64,000 bases of DNA. Source: Tubulanus polymorphus. Taxonomy: Eukaryota; Nemertea; Palaeonemertea; Tubulaniformes; Tubulanidae. This document shows positions 10,423-22,509 of this stretch, piece by piece. A program made the translations under genes and the position numbers. Positions within the stretch are counted from its first letter, which is position 1. Each line of letters starts with the position of its first letter. The notes beneath the pieces are model-generated. The model was not told where the DNA came from, ran no database searches, and worked only from the letters and a program-made list of their open reading frames with translations. The stretch covers positions 2,851,631-2,915,630 of the forward strand of contig NC_134033.1 in assembly GCF_964204645.1 (NCBI RefSeq), given 5' to 3'.

Positions 10423-13400
10423 ATGCAGCGAATGAAAGCGTTGTTCGTAGTTTTACTGATCGCTTGCGGAGACTGTATATTTACGCGGGCTGATCGCGCA
10501 AACTCTGTCGAGGAAGCCGCGTCTGTTACAGTCAGTTCATCTTGTAACAACACTCAATACTCCGTCGATTCTACGTCCGGTTACATCGTTTCACCGAACT
10601 ATCCGTCGTTAGTGCGCGGTGTCGAATGTCGTTGGTTCGTCAACAGCTCTTTACCGGGAAGTTTTCTCGTTCAAGTTTACTACGATATCGAGCCGTCGAT
10701 ATTCTGTAACGAAAACTACCTTCTCGTCGGTGAGTCCGACAACAAACTCTGCGCTACCGGAAGAAAACAACAAGATATCCGCAGTAAAGATTTGATTTCG
10801 TTGTTGTTTAGGAGTAACGTCGATGGAGCGCGAGGTAGTCGGGTTTATATCATATATCGTTTTGAAGAACAGAGTCGCTTGAAAATCGTACATACATGTT
10901 ACAAACATGCAGTAAACGAAATACCAACTCAAACAGGTTATAAATTCACAATTTCTTCTCGGCGATGTAAATTGTTGTTAGAATGGATCGGCATGCCAGA
11001 CGGGTTCGCAATGAATTTAACGTTTATACAGATAGATTTCAGATTAAGACCAGAAGAGGATCCAATAAAAACTCGTCCTCAAATTTACGACGGATGGAAC
11101 AGCACCAGTGAACCTATAGCTGTTATTCGAGAACAAACCGGACATCCACCTTCATCGTTTTACACTAAAACTAATAAAGCACGTATTGAATTCATTTCAA
11201 GTACACAGTCGTTTAAATCAAAGTTACTCGTGCAAGTTTACAAAATATCAGATTGGAACATCTCTAACCCGTTAATTCAAGTCTATAATAAATCAGGACT
11301 GCTCACTACAATTGATGGAATACCACATATAGTAACTCAGTCTAAACACTTATACTGCTGGTCTATCACAGTCGATGTTCTGCAGTACGTCGTCTTCAAC
11401 TGGACACGTGATCTCGTCTCGTCACCAGGTGTCGTTGGTGTATATAAACGGGAAGGGTTACGTATTGTGAGAACTGATATTTTACTCAGTTTTAACCATC
11501 TTAAATCTCTGAGTGTAAAATCAGACGGATTTCTCGTGATTCTGTGCGTTTTGACGACATCGGATTTTGTAAGATCGAATTTGAAAATAGAATTTGAAGT
11601 GAAATCAATAACAATATCAGACGTCTACGTCAATAAGTTAAGGATAGAGGTAAGTTTATTACAGAGATTTGTAAATTGGGTTCGTGTAATAGAATCATTG
11701 TAATAGGGATTTTGAAATTGTTGTAGTGTTCAACGTGATAAAACTACGCAATAAATCGCGAGAGACGAATGAAATATAAGTCCCACAATCACAGCATCGA
11801 AAAAGATTTTAAAACATCAAAACTATTAAAATTTATTAAAAACCTCGAATTTTCGGTTTTATGCTGAAAACCATTTTCAAGAGTGACTAAAAGTATGGCA
11901 TTACACAGAATATATATCAATTAACAACGACATACACTATTGCACATAAAAACTAGGTGATATTGACCTGAGAGGAAATGTATAGGGACAAAAGTTTATT
12001 ATGGGGGAGGATTGTAAACGTAAAAATTGATTGTAAACGTTCAATGCTGTTATCAATTTCCTGATATTTCAGAATGGTGGAGGCGTGACATCAATAATAG
12101 CTGGTCACTTGTTCCTAAAATCAAAGAATACATTGTATCGTGTAACTACATTACAACTAAACTGGAAAGTGAACATCTATGAAGAACAGTTGAAACTAAC
12201 AGTGCTATCAGAAAACTGTGATCGAGCTGGTTTTTATATATTTGATGGTAGTAATTTCACAGCTAGACGCTATGGTCCGTATTGTCCTGGTTCATTCTAC
12301 GGTCGATCTTTCGTCAGCCATATTACATCAGGTGGACCGGTTACTGTAGTAGCATACGCTTATTACTATAACAATCAGTTAACAGTTGGTAGCACATATC
12401 TTAGATTTGCTCCTACTGATTGTGATGGTTATGTTCTACAGGAAGGACAACGTCAGATCAATATGACGTCACACTGTCTCGTGATTACACCTGAAAATCG
12501 ACGCCTTCGCTTGAAAAATATTCACATATTATCAGAACACGAATATCAAATTGACCGATGTTTTCTCAAGATGTCATGGCGATGTGATCAGTTTTTGAGT
12601 TTGAGTAATCAGTTTCTTAATAACAGTCTCGTATTAAACACTGTAGGTTTCACAGTTTATGAGTTTGGATTCTGGCAGTATCCACTAATAGTTAAACTAC
12701 GTCGTAAATGTCTACGAGTGAAAAAATCGGATAGTTTTGGATTTGCCGGTTCCCGTCTCCCAGTTACTACTAAAGATAAATGTGGACTCGTGCAGTCACC
12801 GAACTACCCGGGTCGGGCAATACGTACATCAGAATCTATTTCCTATGAATTTGAAAACCCGATACAACAAAATATATTTCAATATTACAGATTTATTGTC
12901 AAATTTATTGGATCAGTTTCATGTGAAACAAACAACGAGGGTAAAAATGATCCAATCATTTTGATACAGCTGATAATGTACTACCTCTTCCAAAATGGAA
13001 AACTGTTCAAAATTATAAGGACCCAACATGAAACTTTAATATGTGAAAATAACGCGGTTCGTGGACTTATATTTTATAGTCTAACAGATAATACTCTGCG
13101 TTTTGAAGTAAACAATTTCATTCCGACATTTCAAATACAATACACTTTGCACGAGTCGTTACCGATTAAACATTTCGATGATTTCTACTGTAAACAAGGA
13201 TTTCTGGATTCCGAAATTTCCTGCATCAATTTCATCAGAGATGAACGTCTGAATTGGGAGAACGCTGAAATATACTGTAGACAGAAGTACGCGGGACATC
13301 TACTCAGTATCAACTCAGAACGGGAAATGATTTCCATCAAAAGATTATTCGCTACAGAACTTCTCCGAATCGCGTACTCATTAAAAGCGCCCATAATGAT

Positions 13401-16400
13401 GATTGGATTGAAATGGCAGGTAAGACTAATGTTGGCAAATATATATTAGAAAAGTAAGACTTTTAATGAAAAATTGTTAAATAATTTATCATTTTGTTCA
13501 CGAAACAGAATGATGGTTATTACACGTGGACTGACGGTAAACCATTGAGCTACAACGAATGGTATAAACCTGTTATTAATGAAACGATACCAGAAGTTAT
13601 TCGAGGATTGATATCTCCGCTGAGAAAACAACCGATAAATGACGTCAATATGCCGTGTACGGCGATGATACTGAATAATCCACGAGGATCGGCGAACTGG
13701 GTTCGATTCCCGTGTCAAATCGAGGAGACGCACACGACATTCATTTGTGAATCCGAGAGAATCGACATCAAAAACAAACACAATTCAACGATAAACGATG
13801 CGAACAATTCAACAAATACAGACTTAAATAAAACCATAGATCAAATCATTCCCGATGTTACTTTGATTAATTCAACCTGTCCAAGAGGTTGGGTAACTAA
13901 TTCTGGACAATGTTATCACATACTAACCGACTGGAAAAACAATCGAGGTTTGAATATTCGGAGTGCTAGAGAAATGTGTCACAGCATCCACGCCGAAATA
14001 GTAAGACTCACTTCAAATACAGAAAGCTATATGAACAATTTGGTCAGTGAATTTCAATATCGACATCAATATGGCGCTATTCTGACGATGGGCCACGACG
14101 GATTTAAAGTTGCCAAACCACTGGTGACCAGAAATGAAATTACTTATATTCAATCGGTTAAATGGTTATTGAAACCTTTCGATAATACAGGAGATAAAGT
14201 GCATTCCGTGCTATGTACCTATAATGTAACTGTTGAAGAGTTAGCTTCTATAAGCGGTTGTAAATCGTGGCAGTTTGAATGTAACGATCAAAGATGTATC
14301 AGCGACCATCGCGTATGTGATACCAGACACGACTGTCAACACGGTGAAGATGAACTCGATTGTACGAATTTCAATTTACACAGTCAGTTCCGCTGTAACG
14401 ATGGACAGGTTATATCGATTAGCGGTTTCTGTGACTTTATGAGAGATTGCGTCGATGGCTCGGATGAGAACTCGTGCTATCATCCACCGTGTTTATCTAC
14501 GCAATATCGCTGTTCCAATCACCAATGTATCGATAGTTATAAACGATGTGACGGACTAGCCAACTGTGAAGACGGTTCCGATGAGATCGGATGCACTTCC
14601 GAACTTTGTCAGGGGTTCTCGTGCGTGGACGGTGAATGTATTAGTTCTCAGTTGTATCGGGATGGTGTCGTGGATTGTAGCGGAAGTCTCGAAGAAGACG
14701 AATTGGTCACTAATATGACAGTGAATCCCGAGGTTTACTGTAATAATGACAATCACTGTACGACTCGTTTCACAGATCTGTGCAAGGAATCGGATGAACA
14801 AAGATGTTCGTTCAATTCTCCTCGCTGTTATTCCCGACACGAAAGGTGTATTTTAGAAAGGATGCCGATTGGTTTCCCGGTATGTAGAAATCTTGAACAT
14901 ATACTCGCGTGTAATGACTTCGAATGCGCGGCTGGTACTGTAAAATGTCCGGCATCTTACTGTATACCGATCAGACACGTTTGTGACGGTCGATCCGATT
15001 GTCCTAATTCAGAAGATGAACGAAACTGCGAGACTTGGTCGTGTCCCGGAATGTTTAAATGTGGCCAGGAAAATCGATGTATTCCGCAATCTGAAGTTTG
15101 CGACGGAGTAGTAAATTGTAAACATAACTCTGATGACGAGTCATACTGTAAGGTCACGTGTCCTGAACGTTGTAATTGCCGGGGTCATTTCATCGATTGT
15201 GAAAATGCTCTTTTATCAGATATTACTGGTCGTTTTATAGAATCAACTCGGGTTTTGATTTTGTCGAATAACCGAGCCGTATTTAACGAGTCGACGTTAA
15301 ACTCTTTCATTTATCTTCGTTTTCTCGATATTTCGGACAATAATTTGTCTTACATCGTTCCAAACGCGTTTTCTAGTCTAAACAATCTATACACATTAGA
15401 CCTTACACACAACCGCATAACATCATTATCTGCTAATACATTCGCAGGTTTGATCGGTTTAAAACAACTATTTCTTATCGGAAATCCGCTGCAACATTTA
15501 GAAGACGGTAGTTTTCGAGGTCTGACGTCACTTACTGTTCTCGATCTTCACGGACTTTCTATATCGGTTCTCGGTGAAAATGTATTTAAAGGTTTATCCG
15601 CATTACAGTCGTTAAATATCAGCAGTAACAAAATACATTATATTTCCAGTTATGCTTTTTCTGGATTGGTTGGACTAGAAATTCTAGACCTTGTCAAAAA
15701 TGCCGAAGTGATATTTGTAAAAGGAAACGTTCTTGGCGATCTTACATCATTGAAATACCTCGCTTCAGATGCTTACAAATTTTGCTGCATGGCAACGAAT
15801 GTTGACCGATGTCTTCCCGAAGCTGATCAATTTTCCACCTGCTCTGACCTGATGGGTAACGCTGTACTGAGAGCCATCATCTGGATGATCGCATCTTTCA
15901 GTTTTCTCGCTAACAGTATCGTTATTTTATTTCGCGTTCAAGCTTTGCGGATGGAATCCTCCGGAACACGTAACACATCTTCAGATATCTTCATCATAAA
16001 TATTGCCGGTTGTGATTTTCTGATGTCGGTCTATTTGTTTTTGATCGCGGGAGCTGACCATGTGTTCAAAGGCGTTTATTATCTGAATTCTGAAACCTGG
16101 ACGGATAGCTCATTATGTCGTCTCGCCGGGATTATTGTCACCGTTTCGTGCGAAGGTTCCTTGACCTTTCTCTTGATTCTAACGCGTCAGAGATATTCAA
16201 ATATCGTCAACCCGTTTTCTAGAAGTCCGATTATAACTCCTAAATACGTTATCGGGATTTGCTGCATTTGTTGGCTCGTTATGAGCACAGTTTCTATTCT
16301 ACCGCTGTCATCGTCGTCTTACTTCGGAGACAATTTTTACGGTACAACCGGAGTCTGTTTGCCTATGAATTTACTGACGATCGACGTCAATGGCTGGCAC

Positions 16401-16778
16401 TATTCATTCGCTATTTTTGCCTTGTTTAATGCGGCCATATTGGCTACGATAATGACGACGTACGCTCAGATGTATAGACTCGTATCTGGAAGTAGGTCGG
16501 GCTCGGGTAGAGCCGATCCTACCGAACTGGTTTTAGCTCGAAGGAGTTTAGTAATCAATCTTTGTAATCTATTTTGCTGGCTACCGATAATAATCGTTCA
16601 GTTTTGCGCCGTATTTTCGGTCGAGATACCGAACCAGGTGGCCGCTTGGCTGGCCGTTCTATTTTTACCGATCAACTCGTCTCTGAATCCGCTTCTTTAT
16701 ACAATACTTACAATCGATATGAAATCTATTCGTGAACGCAATAAACGACGACTAGGATTGACGACATCCAGTAAATAA
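10423..16778 (+). CDS. Unit 2: complete CUB/C-type lectin/LDLa/LRR G-protein-coupled receptor
   Basis: Exons are 10423-11649, 12073-13419 and 13509-16778, all joined in phase 0, giving 1947 residues. The ATG at 10423 is chosen because it opens a signal peptide (MQRMKALFVVLLIACGDC). Approximate order: CUB at 40-150 (GYIVSPNYP, CRWF), diverged CUB-like regions at 159-660, CUB-like with CGLVQSPNYPG near 650-770, CTLD at 779-941 split by intron 2, Asn-rich linker, CTLD-like module at 981-1100, LDLa repeats at 1110-1405, LRR block at 1408-1620 with CCMATNVDRC hinge, 7TM at 1640-1925. TM3 ends in RQRY instead of the usual acidic-Arg-Tyr; TM7 has NPLLY. The family is type C LGR (GRL101/RXFP-like), a surface receptor with unknown ligand. 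Intron 1 (423 bp) is like that of unit 4; intron 2 (89 bp) is like that of unit 6. Confidence 0.93.
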
Positions 16779-17300
16779 ACTACAGTTTGACACGAGTCCC
16801 CTTATAATGTTTGCCTATCTATAAATCGGTTTTGAACTTTGAAATCCTAAAACGCGGTTTGAGTAAGTTTGGATTCACGTGACCGCATTAGATGAACGAA
16901 TACAATGATTCACAATAAATAATTTTCCAGTTTCTAGGCGCCATTTTGTGGCGGTCCCTCGAGGTCCCCATTGTTGCGATAATTTGCGCTCATTTTTGAA
17001 ACATAAGTTTGGATTGACTATCCTACAGCTCTGCAGTTTACTGAAATTAAATCATGATGATTAGACATTTTGACTCCACAAAATGTCTACTCGCCATGAT
17101 TCATGTGACGTGTGGAGCTCCTTAGTTTATTCCGGAAGAGTTTGAGTCTTCCGGTCGATTTGGGTTGGTTTAATCGGCACGGTAGCAATCAGATCCCGAG
17201 AAATAGGGAAAGGGCATCATTTAAAAAAACAAATACTTGAAATTCTACTGGATGATTCAAAGCGTGTTAGACCAGCGAGTACTGTGGTCTCAATGACGTT
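16779..17300 (+). repeat. 3' flank of unit 2 with AATAAA and one minus-strand cassette
   Basis: The type A flank includes AATAAA at 16914-16919. Region 17030-17260 corresponds to the first cassette of the unit 1 flank (GACTCCACAAAATGTCTACT core) only; the following three cassettes seen after units 1 and 6 are missing. The same single-cassette form follows unit 4 at 37080-37290. Confidence 0.6.
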
Positions 17301-17439
17301 CAATTTCATGTAGAAATGCTGAATACGTCAGTATCCGCTAAGCTTTAGATTGTGGTCAAAGTGCTCAACTTGTGCTCATACACACAATTGTATGCTGGAT
17401 TTGACCAATGTTTAGTAGGATTGATCCTCGAACTGATTC

Positions 17440-17610
17440 ACTTCGAATCGAACGTTTTACAATTCAATTCAATTTCGTGATTTCAAAGACCGAGGACAAT
17501 GATAACAGGACACGATATAAACAGATTACGTCATGATTCAATGGACACAACGACCACCATTGGCTAGATATGATACCAGGCTAACCCTGTACATCTTAAC
17601 TTCAATATCT
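17440..17610 (+). repeat. Spacer repeat R1, direct copy
   Basis: It is homologous to 6580-6770 and 37480-37650, sharing GATTTCAAAGACCGAGGACA and the ATTGGCTAGATAT end. Confidence 0.6.
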
Positions 17611-18650
17611 TAACGAATATATTTCACTGTATGAAGTAGATCGCATTGAAATGATATGTTTATGCAACACCTCAAATCCTTTTGAAAATTACATGAATTA
17701 GATGAAACACTAGTTTGCAATACTTTCATAAATCGAATTTTCATTGTCTATAACCCAAATTATCATCCATGTTAATTCGAAGAAAAATCTTTAAGAGCGT
17801 TTTCAGTAGATTCTATGAAGTTTATGTAAATTAGGAACTTCGATGTTTGATAACATCTAGCGAAATTTGGTAAGATTCAAGAATAGGGGACTAGTGGTTA
17901 GGATTAGGGTTAGGATTAGGGTTAGGGTTAGGTTTAGTTCCCTAATCATCATTAATTACTATATACATTACTATCATTATATATCATCATTATCAATTAC
18001 TAATATTATTACTTAATTGATTACTATCACTACATATATATTGCTATAGTCCCCTATTCTTGAATCGCACCCGAAATTTACCTTATAATTTTTATTGTAA
18101 TGAATGAATATCTAAATCACTTACCAGCTCAAAAACTCGGAAAATTATCTCCCATTACGAACCCGCTTGCTTCAATTCGCCTTTATCAATATAGTACATT
18201 TGCATTGAATTAGACCGTACGGTGCTGCCACCGAGGAATAGTGTCGTTTCTGTGAACCAAATGGCGGCTTTTTTAATCGCAGGGTTTACAGTTAACAGTA
18301 ATGGGTCTAGAGGGACCAAAGGGTTAGAGTCCAGTGCTTGCATGCTCGAAACCTAATTTTTGCAATCATGTCGGATTTTTCCAAGTCCAGCGGATTGGCG
18401 CGTGTAAATTCATAAATTGTCCACACTGACCAATTCAAACGTCTCGAATATGGGAAAGAGTCACCACAAGTGATAAAAGTCAATATTCGATATTAATATA
18501 AATATAATTATTCAATATTATTAAGAAAACTTATGGAAGAAACAACGATGAAATAGACAAAGCAGGGCCAAGCCCAAAGGGCTTCATTTGAATCAACCTT
18601 TGATTGTTGCTAAAAACTTCATGAAACGATCGAAAGGTTTTAACGTGAAT
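17611..18650. repeat. Segmental duplication, copy 1 (interrupted by a MITE)
   Basis: Sequence 17611-17868 plus 18080-18650 is repeated directly at 19036-19810 with few differences, and in part at 37667-38090. It contains, on the minus strand, an exon-like stretch ending GAGCTG followed by a GTAAGTGA donor (around 18120-18130), with a CCAAT upstream on that strand. The 60-residue minus-strand frames here and at 19373-19555 differ in N-terminal sequence, so coding is not supported. Confidence 0.7.
17869..18071. mobile_element. hAT-like MITE carrying TTAGGG repeats
   Basis: A 203-bp insertion has terminal inverted repeats of about 25 bp (17869-17893 and 18047-18071), of which the inner 20 bp (GATTCAAGAATAGGGGACTA) are perfect. 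It is flanked by a perfect 8-bp duplication CGAAATTT (17861-17868 and 18072-18079). The paralogous site at about 19280-19300 is empty and has a single CGAAATTT, which confirms insertion. An 8-bp duplication is typical of the hAT superfamily. Inside, 17896-17937 is a run of TTAGGG/TTAGGA-type telomere-like repeats; the rest is AT-rich with no coding capacity. Confidence 0.85.
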
Positions 18651-19035
18651 CATATTTATTTTCATACAACAATTATAGAAAATGTCAGATTACGTGCTTG
18701 AGGAATTATAATGTAAGTTTTATTTCGCGCAGATGACTGTTTTTTTCGGGTTGATCTTTATTTCAATAGCTTTGCCGTTTTTCTATGTATTTCAGATGAC
18801 ACGTAACTGGTGCACTGTACTGCTCAGTCTAGAGCGGTTGGTTAATCGTCGTATTGTTTCCTAAAAAAAGTCTTGCAAAATCAGCAAAAAGTTGATCTCC
18901 AAATATTTGATGTTGTTTATTTCATTAGTTGGATTTTGTGGTCATTTTTGTCTGTTTATATCTATACGACTGGGATTCCTGAACTGCCCAGACTATTGGC
19001 CATAAATTATGCGTCGTACCACCAGAATCCGGGAG
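18651..19035. other. Spacer between duplicated segments, no gene seen
   Basis: AT-rich unique sequence. No frame, RNA gene or repeat partner is recognised. Confidence 0.4.
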
Positions 19036-19810
19036 AATCTTAGCGAATATATTTCACTGTATGAAGTAGATCGCGTTGAAATGATATATTTATGCAACAC
19101 CTCAAATCCTTTTGAAAATTACATGAATTAGATGAAACACTAGTTTGCAATACTTTCATTAAATCGAATTTTCATTGTCTATAACCCGAATTATCATCCA
19201 TGTTAATTCGATGAAAAATCTTTAAAAGCGTTTTCAGTAGATTCTATGAAATTTATGTAAATTAGGAACTTCGATGTTTAATAACATCTAGCGAAATTTA
19301 TCATAATTTCAATTGTAATGAATGAATATCTAAATCACTTACCAGCTCAAAAACTCGGAAAAGTATCTCCCATTACGAACCCGCTTGCTTCAATTCGCCT
19401 TTATCAATATAGTACATTTGCATTGAATTAGACCGTACGGTGCTGCCACCAAGGTATAGTGTCGTTTCTGTGAACCAAATGGCAGCTTTTTCAATCGCGA
19501 GGTTTACAGTTATGGGTCTAGAGGGACCAAAGGTGTTAGGGTCCAGTGCTTGCATGCTCGAATCCTAATTTTTGCAATCATGTCGGATTTTTCTAAGTCC
19601 AGCGGATTGGCGCGTGTAAATTTATAAATCGTCCACACTGACCAATTCAAACTTCTCGAATATGAGAAAGAGTCACCACAAGTGATTAAAGTCAATATTA
19701 TTTATTCGAAGAAACAACGATGAAATAAACAAAGCAGGGCCAAGCCCAAAGGGCTTCATTTGAATCAACCTTTGATTGTTGCTAAAAACTTCATGAAACG
19801 ATTGAAAGTA
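19036..19810. repeat. Segmental duplication, copy 2
   Basis: This is a direct copy of 17611-18650 without the MITE and without a short stretch near the end. It provides the empty-site sequence for the MITE at 17869. Confidence 0.7.
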
Positions 19811-20389
19811 ACGAATTCACTCTAAAAAGCTTAAGATTAACAAATCGATCTTTGATTTCATTTTAACTGTTTTACATTCGTGTAAATTGTATCAATCAGA
19901 TTTTATTCTCCAGAGTACCTCTAAAACAATTAATACAAAATGCCAGGTGAGTGCTCAAAGAATTATAAGTTCTTGTAACAAAAACGGGCCAACCATGGGA
20001 CGTATACTAGGAGAATTTACTAATTAACGCTGTTCATATATTCCTCATTTATCAAGGAACTGCTCTTCTATATTAGACAGGGCCTTAATCAAATTGGTAT
20101 TTTATGAACCACTGAAAACCACAACATTGTAAAAGTTGCTATAAACTAAACTAAACTAAACTAAAGTTTTTCAAATTAATGAAAAATGCAAACTACACGA
20201 AAATCTATCTAAGGTTACGTCGACACGATGCCTGACGCTGTTTTCAGACACTGCACCAGAGAAATGATGAAATGCGAAAATAGTTTGTCGTATGAATTGA
20301 ATCGTCGAAACTGCATTCAATCGTGGACGAATGAACTAGTTTATAAGTGTATTGTTAGATAAATACCACAACCGGTGACAATTCTATGG
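19811..20389. other. Spacer with (CTAAA)n and an ATG-plus-donor motif
   Basis: A short (CTAAA)n tract lies at 20143-20166. At about 19935-19955 the sequence AATACAAAATGCCAG is followed by GTGAGTG, an ATG with a consensus donor after seven coding bases. The same arrangement is kept in the paralogous spacer at about 38490-38510. It could be a first coding exon or its relic; nothing downstream supports a full gene. Confidence 0.35.
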
Positions 20390-20995
20390 ATAGTCAGCCC
20401 TGATTATCATAACTACCGTAAATTTTGGTTTTTGTTATATCCAACTCACAACTTGCTGGAATTGGTAGTAATTTTACCGGAGTCGTGTTTTCCGAATTAC
20501 TAACTCGTAAAAATCTTTAAAATTATTTCTAACTGTGAAGGATTAAGCTTACACTTAATATATAATACTTTAACATCTATATCCCCAAGATTCTTGCGTA
20601 AATATAAGCAGGTTTGATTGGAGCGAGAGGGAATCATCCGTTTGAAACTAGGATTTAAAGTTTCATGGATACAAAATTCCCCTAATTCGGATGAGTTATA
20701 TTTCTAAATAGTAATCTACGATTCAACCTTCAAACATTTGAAAAATCTATGAAATATTGTCAATTAGTTCCGAAAGAAGAATTGAGTTTAACAATGATTT
20801 AAGTCACTCGATGAAAATGAAACGGATTAAGAATTCATGTCTCCCGCGAGGTCGTTGTTAGTTAGATTTATCAATATAACAGTTTCTACCACGAGAGACG
20901 AAGCACCTTCCACCAGAAATATAACATCGTAATGCATAAACACAGTTGATTGGGGAATATTGAAATATGTTCATTTTCACGGACCGATTATACAC

Positions 20996-21110
20996 CAGGG
21001 TCCAGTTCCACAGTTCTGAGTTAAGATTTGACCCTGGTTTAAAACATTGAAAATGAACTAACTTTAACTCGGAGTTAACTCTAACTCACAACTGCTGAAC
21101 TGGGTCCTGT
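20996..21110. mobile_element. Small foldback MITE
   Basis: An insertion of about 115 bp has imperfect inverted ends of about 30 bp: left CAGGGTCCAGTTCCACAGTT, right end reading CAGGACCCAGTTCAGCAGTT on the minus strand. The paralogous spacers at about 29490 and 39560 read straight through from ACACCAG to TGTTGAAATAATAC without it. There is no coding capacity. Confidence 0.7.
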
Positions 21111-21890
21111 GTTTAAATAATACAATATTTTCTAAAGTTCTTTAATATATCTGAGTTAAACCTATTATCAAAAGATGATAATTTCGTACCAGAAGAACAA
21201 ATCATATCAGATACTTAAAAGTTGAATCTACCGCTGGCGCCAACTTATTCTCAATAATCATTACTAAGACACACAAACATTTCCCCAACTATCGGTGACC
21301 GAACATATAAGATCATCATTTTTTGCCATCATACATGTAGGCGCTCCAAAACAGAGGGACACAAATGGGAAAAAATGAATTTTTTTTATTATTAGAGTAT
21401 TCAACACAAAAAACCTCAAAGGACCGAGAAAACGAAAATAATTGGAAATTGTGATTAAGTTGATTCGAATAGCGGGAAAGATGAAAAAGAACTAGTTTTC
21501 GCAAATCATGAGACTGAAAATTAAGATGAACATAACTTTTATAAGTTACTGGATTGAAACCAGGACGGGAATAACAGAATTTTCTTTTGTCGAAAAATTG
21601 TGCCGAAAAGAGGAGTGAGGAATGAAAACAATTCAGTACGATGAATTTTGCTGATCCGTGTCCCAAGTAAAAATGCTGAACGGACTATAATGCGGATGTA
21701 CATAGATTGAGTCAAATCAAACGTTTTTAAATGATGATCATAAGTTTCTGAATTATCAATTCACCTCATTTATTATTGGTTGGACTTTCGTCGCGTTCAC
21801 ACTACGAACCAGTTAGACCGTTCTAAACGGGTCCGGGTCCGGAACGGGACAAATTTAGAACGGACCGCATCAGAGTGAGCGAGTGAGATT

Positions 21891-21979
21891 CTTGCCGGGG
21901 TTATTGTCACCGTTTCCTAACTAAAGATTCCAAACATTTCTCTGTTTCTATTCTACCGCTGTCATCCCCGTCTTACTTG
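21891..21979 (+). pseudogene. 7TM relic upstream of unit 3
   Basis: Two short stretches match exon 3: GCCGGGGTTATTGTCACCGT (TM3 coding) and TCTATTCTACCGCTGTCATC (TM4 to second extracellular loop). An internal deletion lies between them. It is too decayed to code. Confidence 0.75.
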
Positions 21980-22184
21980 GTTGCTGTTGTTTCTTCAAAA
22001 CAATCTGTACCGAACAAGTTCTCACCCGTCATAATCAGATATCCACGCGCTTCACTTAGCTTCAACTCAGTTATTATATTGACTGTAGAGTGTGAATTGT
22101 CGAAACAGATGTTGACGAAGTGTTTTACGGAGACGCAGAATATTTTGAGGTATAGATAGAAAATGTCATCGAATATTATCACAA

Positions 22185-22509
22185 ACTGAACGCAGTTCGG
22201 GAGCGACAGTAAATATTTTTAGGGAAATAATTGCACACGATTATAAACACGATATATTGAAACACGTCTAAATTTGGAAACCGCGGTAATTACAGCGAAA
22301 CCGAGAACAGATGAAAGTTTCACAAACACGAGACTGGCGCCAGTTTGATGGGCGGATTTTTTTTACAAAATAATTGGACTCAGATCAATTCGTCAACTAC
22401 AGACATTTGCGAATTCGTCATTACTTTGCAGCGACTCTTGTGAGAAATGTCGCGCAAACTTAGAAATAGTTAGAGATGTGTTTTTTTTGAAGCGTGAATT
22501 GTGTTCAAT
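22185..22509 (+). promoter_or_regulatory. Conserved upstream block of unit 3
   Basis: It is homologous to the block before unit 2. TATAAA lies at 22242-22247, 268 bp before the ATG. The block starts at the shared GGGAGCGACAGTAAATATTT boundary. Confidence 0.5.

Larger units (their letters stand above)
20390..22180. repeat. Type B spacer block, copy upstream of unit 3
   Basis: This block recurs upstream of units 4 (28880-30180), 5 (38870-40620) and 6 (47330-49570) with different internal insertions and deletions. It shares ACCGTAAATTTTGGT, TACCGCTGGCGCCAACTTAT and CGTTCTAAACGGGTCCG. Scattered minus-strand frames are not preserved across the four copies, so no gene is called. Confidence 0.65.

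Noticed and set aside
17896-17937. True telomere or chromosome fusion point
   Set aside because: The TTAGGG run is only about 42 bp and lies wholly inside a 203-bp MITE with a target-site duplication.
18155-18343. 60-codon minus-strand frames at 18155 and 19373
   Set aside because: N-terminal halves differ by frameshift between the two copies; they are more likely non-coding, possibly an untranslated exon.
21316-21666. 116-codon minus-strand frame in the spacer before unit 3
   Set aside because: The paralogous copy at 39910-40122 is shortened and the one near 48830-49150 is broken; the composition is like the spacer.
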